From the NCBI GenBank assembly GCA_910577475.1, contig CAJTLJ010000010.1:1-64000 (forward strand): a stretch of 64,000 nt of DNA, written 5' to 3'. Source of the DNA: an uncultured Alistipes sp. (GTDB taxonomy: Bacteria; Bacteroidota; Bacteroidia; Bacteroidales; Rikenellaceae). The notes under the pieces were generated by a model. It was given only the letters and a program-made list of their open reading frames with translations, had not been told where the DNA came from and searched no databases. A program made the position numbers and the translations under genes. Positions 25,674-34,533 of this stretch are shown here, piece after piece. Every line of letters starts with the position of its first letter. The stretch's first letter is position 1.

Positions 25674-27521
25674 TTAGATGCCCAGCTCCTTGAGGTAGGA
25701 CTTGAGCGTTTCGAGCACGTTGCTCTTCACGTTGATGAAGTTGGTGATGCCCTGGGCCTCCAGTTCGGGGGTGCAGGCCGGGGCTCCGGCCACTACCAGC
25801 ATGGCCTTGCCGCCCAGCAGCTCCTTCGCCTTCGGTGCCAGTTCGGCGTAGTCGTCGTCCGACGAGCAGATCACCACGATCTCGGCCTTGGCGGCCAGAG
25901 CGGCCTCGACGCCCTCCTCGACCGACTTGAAGAAGGTGTTGTCCTGCACCTTGATGCCGGCGCAGGCGAAGAAGTTGCATGAGAACTGGGCGCGTGCGCG
26001 TGCCATAGCCAGGCTGCCGCAGGTGAGCATGAAGGCCTTGGGGCTCTTGCCGCTGCGATCTGCCTTCAGGCGCATGGCTTCGAAAGCCATGGCGCCGCGG
26101 TAGGGCGTCAGGACGTTGCCGTCGGCCGTCTCGCGGGCGACGGTCTCGGCCGAAATGTTGTCGGCCGCGGTCTCCGTGAAGTTGGGGTATTGGTTGGCGC
26201 CCAGCAGGATCTGACGGCGCGTGGCGATGTTCTTGTCCTTCGCTGCGGCCGAAGCCTTCACGCGCTCCACGATGAAGCCCTCCTCGAAGGCTTTCACGTA
26301 GCCGCCCTTCTCCTCCACCTCGAGGAAGAGTTTCCAGGCGGCGTCGGCGATGCTCCGGGTCAGGGTCTCGATGTAGTAGGAGCCGCCTGCGGGGTCAACC
26401 ACCTGGTCGAAGTGGGCCTCGTGCTTGAGCAGCAGTTCCACGTTGCGGGCGATGCGCTGCGAGAACTCGGTGGGAGCTTCGAACGAAGCGTCGAACGGGG
26501 TCACCTCCAGCGAGTGCACGCCGGCGATGGAGGCGGACATGGCCTCGGTCGTGCCGCGCAGCATGTTGACATAGGGGTCGTAGACGGTCTGGTTCCAGGT
26601 CGAGGTGACGGCGTGCGCGAACATCTTGCAGGCGCAATCCTTCTCGGGACCGTAGGCCTTGACGATGTTGGCCCACAGCATGCGGCCGGCGCGGAACTTG
26701 GCGATCTCCATGAAATAGTTGGAGGTGACGCCCATCGAGAAGCGGATCTTGCGCGCCGCCGTGTCGACGGAGAGGCCGCCCTCCGTCAGGCGTACCAGAT
26801 ACTCGTGACCGGCAGCCAGCGTGAAGGCCAGCTCCTCGACGATGGTCGATCCGGCGTTGCCGAACGTCTCGCCGCTGACGGTGACCGCCTTCACGTGCTT
26901 GCAGTCGGCCGTGCGGCCGATCAGTGCTGCGATGCGCTCGAAGCAGGAGGCGCCGTTCGCCGAGCAGAACTGTCCCTTCGTCGAAAGGCCCTTCATGATG
27001 GGGTCGATGACGAAGTTGAGGCGGAGGTCGCCCTTCTCGACTCCGGCCTTCTCGGCGTAGTCGAGCACGAGTTCGGCCGTGCGGGCCGTCTTCACGCCCG
27101 AGAAGGTGAGCTCGACGGCGGGCAGGGAGATTTCGCGGAGCAGGGCGGCGATATCCTCGGCCGTCGGCTCGAAGCCCATTTCGAAGCCCAGCGAGTCGAC
27201 ACCGGCGTTGAGGATCTTGAGCGCCTCGGCATTGGCCTTCTCGGCCTGCTCTACCTTCAGGGTCTGGTGTACGCGCCAGCGGTTGTGCGCCCGCGTACCT
27301 CTTACATAGGGGAACTCTCCTGCCTGAGAGCCTAGGTGCTGGATGCCTTCGAGGTTTTCGGCTCGATAGTAAGGACGGACGTTGAACCCTTCGGGGCTGC
27401 GCCATACCAACTTACGCTCGTAGTCCGCCCCTTTCAGGTCGGCTGTGATCGCCGCTTCCCACTGCTCCGTCGTGACGGGCGGGAACTCGGTGAACAGCTT
27501 TTCGCGATTGGTTGTTGCCAT
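25674..27521 (-). CDS. mutA: Methylmalonyl-CoA mutase, small subunit
   Basis: The 615-residue protein is related to the large subunit across the barrel (for example NYFMEIAKFRAGRMLWANIV) but lacks the DxHxxG cobalt-ligand motif in its C-terminal domain, as expected for the non-catalytic partner of the heterodimer. It precedes mutB by 13 bases. The start at 27521 gives MATTNREKLFTEFPPVT, typical of the family. Confidence 0.95.
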   Translation of the reverse strand: MATTNREKLFTEFPPVTTEQWEAAITADLKGADYERKLVWRSPEGFNVRPYYRAENLEGIQHLGSQAGEFPYVRGTRAHNRWRVHQTLKVEQAEKANAEALKILNAGVDSLGFEMGFEPTAEDIAALLREISLPAVELTFSGVKTARTAELVLDYAEKAGVEKGDLRLNFVIDPIMKGLSTKGQFCSANGASCFERIAALIGRTADCKHVKAVTVSGETFGNAGSTIVEELAFTLAAGHEYLVRLTEGGLSVDTAARKIRFSMGVTSNYFMEIAKFRAGRMLWANIVKAYGPEKDCACKMFAHAVTSTWNQTVYDPYVNMLRGTTEAMSASIAGVHSLEVTPFDASFEAPTEFSQRIARNVELLLKHEAHFDQVVDPAGGSYYIETLTRSIADAAWKLFLEVEEKGGYVKAFEEGFIVERVKASAAAKDKNIATRRQILLGANQYPNFTETAADNISAETVARETADGNVLTPYRGAMAFEAMRLKADRSGKSPKAFMLTCGSLAMARARAQFSCNFFACAGIKVQDNTFFKSVEEGVEAALAAKAEIVVICSSDDDYAELAPKAKELLGGKAMLVVAGAPACTPELEAQGITNFINVKSNVLETLKSYLKELGI

Positions 27522-27573
27522 AACTGTTAGAGATATTAGTATGAGTTTTCAGTTGTTTTCGTTTTACAGGGTA

Positions 27574-27604
27574 TAAAGTTACGAATTATTCTTCGAACCG
27601 CCAA
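27574..27604 (-). promoter_or_regulatory. Probable mutAB promoter
   Basis: On the minus strand TTG (27604-27602), 20 bases, TAACTTTA (27581-27574). The last base departs from the consensus. Confidence 0.45.
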
Positions 27605-27661
27605 GTCCTTGTTAATAAAATAACACCGGAAGTCGCTGCGGGTCGGGATGCCGGCTCCGGG

Positions 27662-27705
27662 GCGCGGAAAGGGGAGGGAGCCGAAACTCCCTCCCCTTTC
27701 CGCGC
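27662..27705 (-). terminator. Long hairpin after the nucleoside-type permease gene
   Basis: A 19-bp stem (27662-27680 with 27687-27705) with a CCGAAA loop lies 12 bases after the stop. No T-run follows. Confidence 0.65.
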
Positions 27706-27717
27706 AGAATTGCTGCG

Positions 27718-28986
27718 TCAGGCCGTTTTTTCGGGCCGGTGCTTGTACTGGAACAGCAGCGCGAAGGCCACGGTCACCACCAGCGCGTATGCGGCGAAGA
27801 TCAGCCACGAGGTCGACCAGCCCTGCATCATTTCGCTGCCCTGGGCCCCCGTGTCGTAGACGAAGCGGTTCACGACGGCCTGTGCGCCGAGCGTGCCGAT
27901 GGTGGCGCCCAGACCGTTGGTCATCATCATGAAGAGACCCTGGGCCGAGGAGCGGATGTTTTCGTCGGTCTCCCGGTTGACGAAGAGCGAGCCCGAGACG
28001 TTGAAGAAGTCGAACGCTACGCCGTAGACGATCATCGAGAGGATGAACATCCAGACGCCCGGTCCGGGATTGCCCAGCCCGAACAGGCCGAAGCGGAATA
28101 CCCAAGCCAGCATGGCCATCAGCATGACGTTCTTGATGCCGAACCGCTTCAGGCAGAAGGGGATGAGCAGGATGCAGAGCGCCTCGGAGATCTGCGACAG
28201 CGAGATCAGGATGTTGGCATGCTGCACGCCGAAGGTGTCGGCATACTCCGCGATTCCGCCGAAGGCCGAGATGAAGGGGTTGGCGAATCCGTTGGTGATC
28301 TGGAGCGACACGCCCAGCAGCATCGAGAAGATGAAGAAGAGGGCCATCCGCTTCTCCTTGAAGAGGGCGAAGGCCTTCAGCCCCAGCGCGTCGATGAGCG
28401 AGGCCTTGTCGTCGCTCCGTCTGATCTCGCAGGCCGGCATAGTCATCGAGTAGAAGCCCATGACGAGCCCCAGTGCGGCGCACTGGAGGAACTGGTAGGG
28501 CGTGCTCTGGAAGCCGGCGATGTCGCAGCACCACATGGCGGCGATGAATCCGATCGTGCCCCAGATGCGGATGGGCGGGAAGGTGATCTCGGGGTCGAGC
28601 CCGCGTACCTCCAGCGCATTGTAGGCCACCGAATTGGAGAGGGCGATGGTGGGCATGTAGAAGGCTACGCTGCATGCGTAGAGGGTGAACAGAGCGGCGA
28701 ATTCTGCCTGCGGGACGGAGAGGGCGTAGACTCCGGCGGCGGCCATGAAGCCCGTGGCGAGCAGGTGGCAGTAGCCCAGCAGGCGCTGCGCCTGGATCCA
28801 GCGGTCGGCGACGATGCCCATCAGCGCGGGCATGAAGAGCGAAACGATGCCCTGCATGGCGTAGAAAAGGCCGATTTTCGAAGCCAGACCGATTCCGGCG
28901 AGGTAGGTGCCCATCGAGGTCAGATAGGAGCCCCAGATGGCGTACTGCAGAAAGTTCAGTACGATGAGTCGATGTTTGATGTTCAT
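27718..28986 (-). CDS. MFS permease of the nucleoside:H+ symporter type
   Basis: The 422-residue protein has about 12 predicted membrane helices and starts MNIKHRLIVLNFLQYAIWGS, a hallmark of the NupG/XapB nucleoside symporter family. Family-like blocks include YAMQGIVSLFMPALMGIVAD and PIRIWGTIGFI. It probably imports nucleosides with protons across the inner membrane, though substrate choice cannot be read here. It is a single gene with a TATTTTTG -7 element at 29026-29033 and a strong hairpin after it. Confidence 0.83.
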   Translation of the reverse strand: MNIKHRLIVLNFLQYAIWGSYLTSMGTYLAGIGLASKIGLFYAMQGIVSLFMPALMGIVADRWIQAQRLLGYCHLLATGFMAAAGVYALSVPQAEFAALFTLYACSVAFYMPTIALSNSVAYNALEVRGLDPEITFPPIRIWGTIGFIAAMWCCDIAGFQSTPYQFLQCAALGLVMGFYSMTMPACEIRRSDDKASLIDALGLKAFALFKEKRMALFFIFSMLLGVSLQITNGFANPFISAFGGIAEYADTFGVQHANILISLSQISEALCILLIPFCLKRFGIKNVMLMAMLAWVFRFGLFGLGNPGPGVWMFILSMIVYGVAFDFFNVSGSLFVNRETDENIRSSAQGLFMMMTNGLGATIGTLGAQAVVNRFVYDTGAQGSEMMQGWSTSWLIFAAYALVVTVAFALLFQYKHRPEKTA

Positions 28987-29025
28987 ATAGAGCGGTTTAC
29001 TATTTAGGTCTCAATAAATTCCTAA

Positions 29026-29033
29026 CAAAAATA
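29026..29033 (-). promoter_or_regulatory. -7 element before the permease gene
   Basis: TATTTTTG on the minus strand, 40 bases before the start. The -33 side is AT-rich without a clear TTTG. It lies back to back with the tRNA promoter. Confidence 0.45.
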
Positions 29034-29053
29034 GAAATTTTTTTCGAAAATTC

Positions 29054-29084
29054 TTTGAAATTGAAAAAATATGTTCTACTTTTG
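29054..29084 (+). promoter_or_regulatory. Promoter of the tRNA-Gln gene
   Basis: TTTG (29054-29057), 19 bases, TACTTTTG (29077-29084). Confidence 0.75.
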
Positions 29085-29111
29085 CATCGTCAAAAACAAA
29101 GACACCGCAAT

Positions 29112-29182
29112 TGAGCTATGGTGTAATGGCAACACAACAGATTCTGGTCCTGTTATTCTTGGTTCGAGTCCAGGTAGCTCAA
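29112..29182 (+). tRNA. tRNA-Gln (anticodon CTG)
   Basis: The acceptor stem pairs TGAGCTA (29112-29118) with TAGCTCA (29175-29181), and the discriminator base is A. The U1-A72 pair is typical of glutamine tRNAs. The anticodon loop TTCTGGT carries CTG, reading CAG codons. The T-arm GGTTCGAGTCC is canonical. CCA is not encoded. Its own promoter and terminator make it a single-gene unit. Confidence 0.92.
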
Positions 29183-29202
29183 CAAAGGTCGTAAGGCCGA
29201 CG

Positions 29203-29235
29203 AGAGAATCGCTGAAAAGCGGTTCTCTTTTTTTT
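29203..29235 (+). terminator. Intrinsic terminator of the tRNA unit
   Basis: An 11-bp stem (29203-29213 with 29218-29228, GAAA loop) is followed by a T-run to 29235. Confidence 0.9.
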
Positions 29236-29349
29236 GTTTCTGTTCGGAACGGCTGTCCGTTGCAGGGTGCGGGGGATACGTCGCTTTCCCATATCGCATG
29301 ATGCGGACGGGAATGGTGTGCGAGTTGCGTTCGGCCGGGATTTGTCGGT

Positions 29350-32151
29350 TTAGTACATGTTGTCGTACATGCTCTGGCTCTTGTCGTACTTCAGGTCGGC
29401 GAGCGACGAGGCCTTGACGCCGATGTTGAAGCTCCAGCTCTTGTGGTAGCCGAAGGGGATCCACGAGAAGGACATTTGCCAGCAGTGCAGGTCGCGGGTG
29501 ATGGAGACCGACGAGGTGGTGAGCTTGTTCTGCATGATGTCGTAGCCGCCCTGGAAGGTGATACCCATTTTGGGGGTGATGTTCACCGAGCCGTTGAAGC
29601 CGATGGTCTGCGTCACGTTCTTGCGGTAGCCCGTGGTGCCGTTGTTGGTGTAGCTGATCGAGTAGTTGACCGTGTAGTTGAAACCGAGGTTCCACGGGAG
29701 CGAGAAGTCGTAGTAGGCCTGCGACATGTATTGTCTTCGCAGCACGGGGTCCATGTGGCCGTAGGGGTCGTAGAATGGGTTCATGTACTCCGGCGGAATG
29801 CTGTTGATGTCGTTGATGGCCGCCTGCGAGCGATCTTCGCGCGACTTGAAGGTGTAGCCGAACGACCAGCCGGTCGATAACACGCGGCCCGGGAAGAAGA
29901 GCTTGTTGTAGCGACGGCCCTCGGGGGTTACCCTGTAGGGGTCGAGCGTCATCGAGAGGTTCAGACCGAAGTTGCCGAACAGGGTGGTGCGGAACGACAC
30001 GGGGATGTTCGAGAGACGCATCGAGTCGGCCACGAAGTTGTAGGAGCCGCTGAAGCGGAATTCGTCGATGAGCTTGATCTTGCGGATGCCCGAGGTGTCT
30101 CGCTTGCTCAGGACCTTGATCTCGAGGTTCTGCGAGAGCGAGAAGGTGAGCGACGCCGACCGTCCGCCCGAGGGGACGCCGTAGGCGTTGTCGGAGAAGG
30201 GCGAATAGACCTGGTGGCGGCCCGTGGAGTCGGTCTGTACCACCTTATAATATCCGTAGGCGAACTTGGTGAAGTCCGGCGCGTAGGAGAATCCGACCGT
30301 GGGGGTCAGCGTATGGCGCACGGCCTGCAGCTTCTGCTGCCGGTGTCTGTTCTTGGCGCGGTACATGCCGTAGAGGGTGGTCGAGGCCGAGACGCTGGCG
30401 CTGTAGTTGTACAGACGCCAGAAGCCGTACTGCGGGTCGAGGTAGTCGACCTGGTTCGTTAGGGGGTTCCACTGCCGCTCCTGCTTCTTGAAATACCACT
30501 TCTCGGTGTAGTTGAACTGCGGCGAGATGTTGATGTAGTTGAAGAGGTTGAACGAGGCTGAGACGGGCAGGGTGTGCTCGATGCCGTTGCGCATTTTGTC
30601 GATCGATTCGCGAGTGAAGAGCTCCGATTCGGTGGTCGAGAGCGTGTTGGTCATCTTGGCGGTGTATTGCAGCGAGATTTTCTCGTACCAGCGGGCCTTG
30701 CCCATCGCTTCCTTGCGCTTGAAGGGATAGACGCGCGCCACGTTGAACACTACCGTAGGCAGGGTGACCGAGATGGTCGAGTTCTGCGAGTTCTGCGACA
30801 CGGCCATGTTCGCCGAGAGCGAGAAGGGGGTGCCGGCCCAATTCTTCGAGTAGCTGATCGAGGAGTTGGTCTGCGTGGCCAGAATGTCGTTGAGGTTGGT
30901 CGCCGAGTATTTGCTGTAGCCGCTGGTGGCGAAGTTGACCGAGGCCGAGAAGGTCGACCCCGGGTTGGCCTTCGGGTCCTGGGTGTGGGTCCACTGCAGG
31001 CGGAAGTTGTTCTGCTTGATGTAGTCGGGCTCGCCCTTTTCGCCGGTCTTGACGCTGGAGAACTGGGCCGCCAGGTTGCCGCTGTATTTGTAGCGCTTGA
31101 GGTAGCGCGACTGGGCCGAGGCCTCCCATGAACCGAGGGTGTAGATACCGCCGCGCACGGCCAGGTCCATGTGGTCGCCGAAGGTGAAGTAGTAGCCCAG
31201 GTCGCGGATGAAGAAGCCTTTCGAGTACTCCTCGCCGTAGGTGGGCATCAGGATGCCCGACTTGGGGCCGGAGCTGATGGGGAAGAAGCCTTCGGGGAGC
31301 ATCAGCGGATAGAGGGGGACGTCCTCGAGGACCAGATAGGCGGGGCCCGTGACGACTTTTTTGCCCGGGATCACCTTCGCCTTGGTCATGGCGAGGTAGA
31401 AGTGCGGGTGGTCCGTCTCGTCGCAGGTGGTGTACTTGCCGTCGGAGATGTTGATCGTGTTGTCCTTCATCTTTTTCACGTGGCCGCCCACCAGCCAGCC
31501 GTCGCCCTCCTGCGTGGCTACGCCCTTGATCTTCGCCTTGGCCGACTCGATGTTGTAGGTGATGGTGTCCATCGTGTAGGAGGAGCCGCCCTGCGTGAAG
31601 ACCGGGCGGGTCGGAGTAGGTTTGCCCTCCACCGTATCGGGCTTTCCGTAGGCGTAGATCTCCTTATTGTTCATGTTCATGCGCATGAAGTCGGCCTTCA
31701 GGTTCATGTCCTGATAGGTGATGTCGCCCTCGTTGTAGATGTATACCATCTTGTTGCGCACGTCGTAGACCAGCGAGTCGCGGTTCTTGCCCGTGATGAT
31801 GTCGTCGAGGAAGGCGCCGCCGCCCTTTTCGGAGGCGGTGTCGGCCGCCGCCGGGTCGATGCCCGCTCCGTCAGGTTCCAGCCGTTCGCGGATCAGCGTA
31901 TCGACACGGGCCGAGAAGAGCGAGTCGCGCCTCTCCGCCTCGCGGTGCTGGCGGGCCATCCGGTCGCGGGTCCGGCGTTCGCGGCGGGTTTCGGGAGCCG
32001 CTGCCGAACTGTCGGCCGGAGCGCTGCCGCGCAGGGTGTCCTGCCCGGCGGACAGAACGGACCGCATCGGAGCGTTGCTGCCCGACAGGGCCTGTCCGAA
32101 AAGGAGCAGGATGATGGCCGATAGGATATATTTTGCTTTAAATCGCTTCAA
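29350..32151 (-). CDS. lptD: LPS-assembly outer-membrane protein LptD
   Basis: From the TTG at 32151 the product is 933 residues and starts with a clear signal peptide (MKRFKAKYILSAIILLLFGQ). A basic low-complexity linker follows, then an OstA/LptA-like beta-jellyroll (EGDITYQDMNLKADFMRMNM near residues 140-160), and a long barrel part to the C-terminus. LptD inserts LPS into the outer leaflet. The frame is open to an ATG at 32286, but that would overlap the amidase gene and lie upstream of the predicted transcription start, so I prefer 32151. Confidence 0.85.
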   Translation of the reverse strand: MKRFKAKYILSAIILLLFGQALSGSNAPMRSVLSAGQDTLRGSAPADSSAAAPETRRERRTRDRMARQHREAERRDSLFSARVDTLIRERLEPDGAGIDPAAADTASEKGGGAFLDDIITGKNRDSLVYDVRNKMVYIYNEGDITYQDMNLKADFMRMNMNNKEIYAYGKPDTVEGKPTPTRPVFTQGGSSYTMDTITYNIESAKAKIKGVATQEGDGWLVGGHVKKMKDNTINISDGKYTTCDETDHPHFYLAMTKAKVIPGKKVVTGPAYLVLEDVPLYPLMLPEGFFPISSGPKSGILMPTYGEEYSKGFFIRDLGYYFTFGDHMDLAVRGGIYTLGSWEASAQSRYLKRYKYSGNLAAQFSSVKTGEKGEPDYIKQNNFRLQWTHTQDPKANPGSTFSASVNFATSGYSKYSATNLNDILATQTNSSISYSKNWAGTPFSLSANMAVSQNSQNSTISVTLPTVVFNVARVYPFKRKEAMGKARWYEKISLQYTAKMTNTLSTTESELFTRESIDKMRNGIEHTLPVSASFNLFNYINISPQFNYTEKWYFKKQERQWNPLTNQVDYLDPQYGFWRLYNYSASVSASTTLYGMYRAKNRHRQQKLQAVRHTLTPTVGFSYAPDFTKFAYGYYKVVQTDSTGRHQVYSPFSDNAYGVPSGGRSASLTFSLSQNLEIKVLSKRDTSGIRKIKLIDEFRFSGSYNFVADSMRLSNIPVSFRTTLFGNFGLNLSMTLDPYRVTPEGRRYNKLFFPGRVLSTGWSFGYTFKSREDRSQAAINDINSIPPEYMNPFYDPYGHMDPVLRRQYMSQAYYDFSLPWNLGFNYTVNYSISYTNNGTTGYRKNVTQTIGFNGSVNITPKMGITFQGGYDIMQNKLTTSSVSITRDLHCWQMSFSWIPFGYHKSWSFNIGVKASSLADLKYDKSQSMYDNMY

Positions 32152-32168
32152 TATTGCCAAAAAAATTG

Positions 32169-32190
32169 TACCTTTGCCGACAAGTCGGCA
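32169..32190 (+). promoter_or_regulatory. Amidase promoter -7 element and adjoining palindrome
   Basis: TACCTTTG (32169-32176) points toward the amidase gene. A 16-bp palindrome, TGCCGACAAGTCGGCA (32175-32190), begins inside it and covers the predicted transcription start. It also lies in the lptD leader, so a protein bound there could affect both genes. Confidence 0.5.
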
Positions 32191-32242
32191 AACACGGCCG
32201 GAGGGAGGTCGTCCCCTTCCCGGCAGGCGTTTTTCGCGCCGA

Positions 32243-32250
32243 CAAATATA
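32243..32250 (-). promoter_or_regulatory. -7 element of the lptD promoter
   Basis: TATATTTG on the minus strand, with TTTC at the -33 position (about 32271-32274). Predicted start is near 32236. Confidence 0.5.
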
Positions 32251-32269
32251 GATAAAAAATTGCAGATAG

Positions 32270-33436
32270 ATGAAATTTCGTTTCACTTTTCCCTTTTCGC
32301 GGGCGCTTTTTGCCGGAATCGCGGCCGCGGCATTCGCGGCGGGAATGCCCGTCGTGCAGGCTGCCGCGCAGGGGCAGGGCGTGAAGGTGGTGGTGATCGA
32401 CGCCGGGCACGGCGGTCCGAAATTTCCCGGCGCACACTATAACGGCGTCTACGAGAAGAACATCAACTTGCAGGTGGCTCTGAAGCTCGGCCGTCTGATC
32501 GAGCGGGAGCTGCCGCAGATCAAGGTGGTCTATACGCGCACGACCGACAAGCAGTTTTCTTCGGACCTGAATGCCGACCTCTCGGCCCGGGCCGAGATTG
32601 CCAACAGGGCCGAAGGCGACCTGTTCGTCTCGATCCACGCCAACGCGGCCCGCTCGTCGGCGGCCCGGGGGGTGGAGACGCTCATCATGGGCGAGAGCGA
32701 GAAGGAGACCCGCATCAACGAGGCGGTCCTCTATGCCAACAACAAGGAGGAGTTTCTCGATATGTCCGACCAGCGCACGGCGGCCATCGTGCGGGCCTAT
32801 ATTCAGAATTTGCAGTTCACCTACGGCGAGTACAGCGAAGCGATGGCGCGCATCGTGCAGAAGAGCTACGAGAAAGCGGGCTATCACTGCCGCGGAATCA
32901 AGCGCCAGCCGCTCAAGGTGCTCTATGCCACCGATATGCCCAGCATACTCACCGAGATCGGATTCATGTCGAACCCCTCCGAGCTGAAGTACATCACCTC
33001 CGAGCGGGGGCAGCAGGAGATCGCGCGGGCGCTGCTGGCGGCGGTGAAGGAGTATGCGGCCTACGTGGAGAGTACCTGTCTGCACGAGGAGGGGGCGCCC
33101 TCCGCTCCGGCCGTCAGGGAGGAGTGCCCCGAGCCGGTCGACCGGCCGGCGGCCGCACCGGAGCCGCAGCCCGGGAAACCTGCGGCGGCTCCGAAGTCGG
33201 AGAGCGGCTATACCATCCAGCTGCTGGCCTCCGCCACGAAGATCCCGGCCCGGAGCGCGGAGCTGAAGAGCTACCGCGGCAAGGCGAAGGAGTACGACTC
33301 TGCGGGCCGCTACCGCTACAAGTACTGCTACGGCAGCTATCCCTCGCGTGCGGCGGCCGCAGCCGATCTGGCGGCGGTGCGCAAGGTGTTCCGGGACGCC
33401 TATGTGGTCCGTTACAACGGAGACAGAATCGAATAA
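32270..33436 (+). CDS. N-acetylmuramoyl-L-alanine amidase with C-terminal SPOR domain
   Basis: The 388-residue protein has a signal peptide (to about residue 33), then an Amidase_3 zinc domain: DAGHGG (44-49, H47), E62, SIHAN with H123, and catalytic E229 in LTEIGF. After a Pro/Ala/Glu linker (275-310) comes a SPOR-like domain (about 312-386, GYTIQLLAS), which binds denuded septal glycan. It splits cell-wall peptides from glycan at division. It is followed after 29 bases by mlaD and faces lptD. Confidence 0.92.
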   Translation: MKFRFTFPFSRALFAGIAAAAFAAGMPVVQAAAQGQGVKVVVIDAGHGGPKFPGAHYNGVYEKNINLQVALKLGRLIERELPQIKVVYTRTTDKQFSSDLNADLSARAEIANRAEGDLFVSIHANAARSSAARGVETLIMGESEKETRINEAVLYANNKEEFLDMSDQRTAAIVRAYIQNLQFTYGEYSEAMARIVQKSYEKAGYHCRGIKRQPLKVLYATDMPSILTEIGFMSNPSELKYITSERGQQEIARALLAAVKEYAAYVESTCLHEEGAPSAPAVREECPEPVDRPAAAPEPQPGKPAAAPKSESGYTIQLLASATKIPARSAELKSYRGKAKEYDSAGRYRYKYCYGSYPSRAAAAADLAAVRKVFRDAYVVRYNGDRIE

Positions 33437-33465
33437 GGAAGCAAGATACAAGAAAAAGTCATACC

Positions 33466-34455
33466 ATGAAGAAAGAGGTTAAAATAGGCATGTTCGCCGT
33501 GGCGATGATTCTTTGCGCCTGGGGCGGAATCCGGTTTTTGAGCGGCGTGGACATCTTCAGCCGCAATGTCGACTATTATGCGGTTTACGATCAGGTGAAC
33601 GGCGTGCAGGGAGCCTCGCCCGTGATGATGCGGGGGGTGAAGGTGGGAACCGTCTCGGAGATCCTTTTCGACCCCGCACGGAGCGCCCGGGTCGTGCTGC
33701 GGCTGACGGTTCGCCGGCAATATCCCATTCCCGCGGATTCGGAGGCGAAGATCGTGAGCAGCAGCCTGATGGGCTCGAAGGCGATCGAGATCGTGCTGGG
33801 CGGGTCGTCCGAGCCGCTCGAAAAGGGCGATACGATCCGCTCGGGATACAGCCGCGACATGATGGATACGGCGTTGACGGAGCTCGACTTCTTCAAGGAG
33901 AAGATCTCCCGGCTGACCGAGGAGCTTTCGCGGACCCTGACGGGCGTGTCGACGCTGGTGGAGGACAACGCATCGAACATCGGAGGGCTGACCGCCCATC
34001 TGAACTCCATCGCGGGAAATCTGGACGAGATCCTCTCGGCCGAGAAGAGCGGACTGCGCTCGGCCATCGACGGCCTCTCGGAGTTTTCGCAGACATTGGG
34101 CGGGAATGCCGGGCGGGTGGATACGCTGATGGGAAACCTGACCCGCTTCTCGGACAACCTGGCCGAGGCCGATCTGAAGGCCGGCATCGACCGGCTGAAC
34201 GGCATTCTGGACCGTATCGAAGGCGGAGAGGGTACCGTGGGCAGGCTCATGAACGATGCGGAGCTCTACGAGAATCTCCAGCAGGCGAGCGAGAACCTCT
34301 CGGTGCTGCTGGCCGACCTGAAGGAGAATCCGAAGCGTTACGTCCACTTCTCGCTCTTCGGCCGCAGCGAGGCAAGGGAGAAGGAGCGGGCCGAAGAGCG
34401 GGCCGCACGTGCCGAGGCGAAGCGGCTGAAGGATTCGCTCAAGCGGGTCCGATAG
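33466..34455 (+). CDS. mlaD: MlaD-family (MCE domain) lipid-transport protein
   Basis: From ATG 33466 the product is 329 residues: one N-terminal membrane helix (about 8-25), an MCE domain (about 38-115, MMRGVKVGTVSEI), then a long helical tail with heptad character (about 145-290) and a charged end rich in Arg/Glu/Lys. MlaD-like proteins form hexamers that carry phospholipids between membranes. The frame is open further upstream into the amidase gene, but the membrane-helix start is clear. The MlaE permease and MlaF ATPase are not adjacent. Confidence 0.88.
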   Translation: MKKEVKIGMFAVAMILCAWGGIRFLSGVDIFSRNVDYYAVYDQVNGVQGASPVMMRGVKVGTVSEILFDPARSARVVLRLTVRRQYPIPADSEAKIVSSSLMGSKAIEIVLGGSSEPLEKGDTIRSGYSRDMMDTALTELDFFKEKISRLTEELSRTLTGVSTLVEDNASNIGGLTAHLNSIAGNLDEILSAEKSGLRSAIDGLSEFSQTLGGNAGRVDTLMGNLTRFSDNLAEADLKAGIDRLNGILDRIEGGEGTVGRLMNDAELYENLQQASENLSVLLADLKENPKRYVHFSLFGRSEAREKERAEERAARAEAKRLKDSLKRVR

Positions 34456-34476
34456 GGTCCGAACTGCTACAGGGAG

Positions 34477-34506
34477 TAGTCCGGAGGCGGAGAGCCTTCC
34501 GGACTA
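34477..34506 (+). terminator. Hairpin after mlaD
   Basis: TAGTCCGGA (34477-34485) pairs with TCCGGACTA (34498-34506), with an inner GGC/GCC. There is no T-run. Confidence 0.45.
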
Positions 34507-34533
34507 TTTGGTAACTGCATTAGAAGGAAAACA

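Noticed and set aside
29071..29301. A 76-codon frame across the tRNA-Gln gene
   Set aside because: It reads through the tRNA promoter, tRNA and terminator; the tRNA fully explains the sequence.
33124..33465. N-terminal extension of MlaD into the amidase gene
   Set aside because: It overlaps the SPOR domain coding region in another frame; the membrane-helix start at 33466 fits the family.
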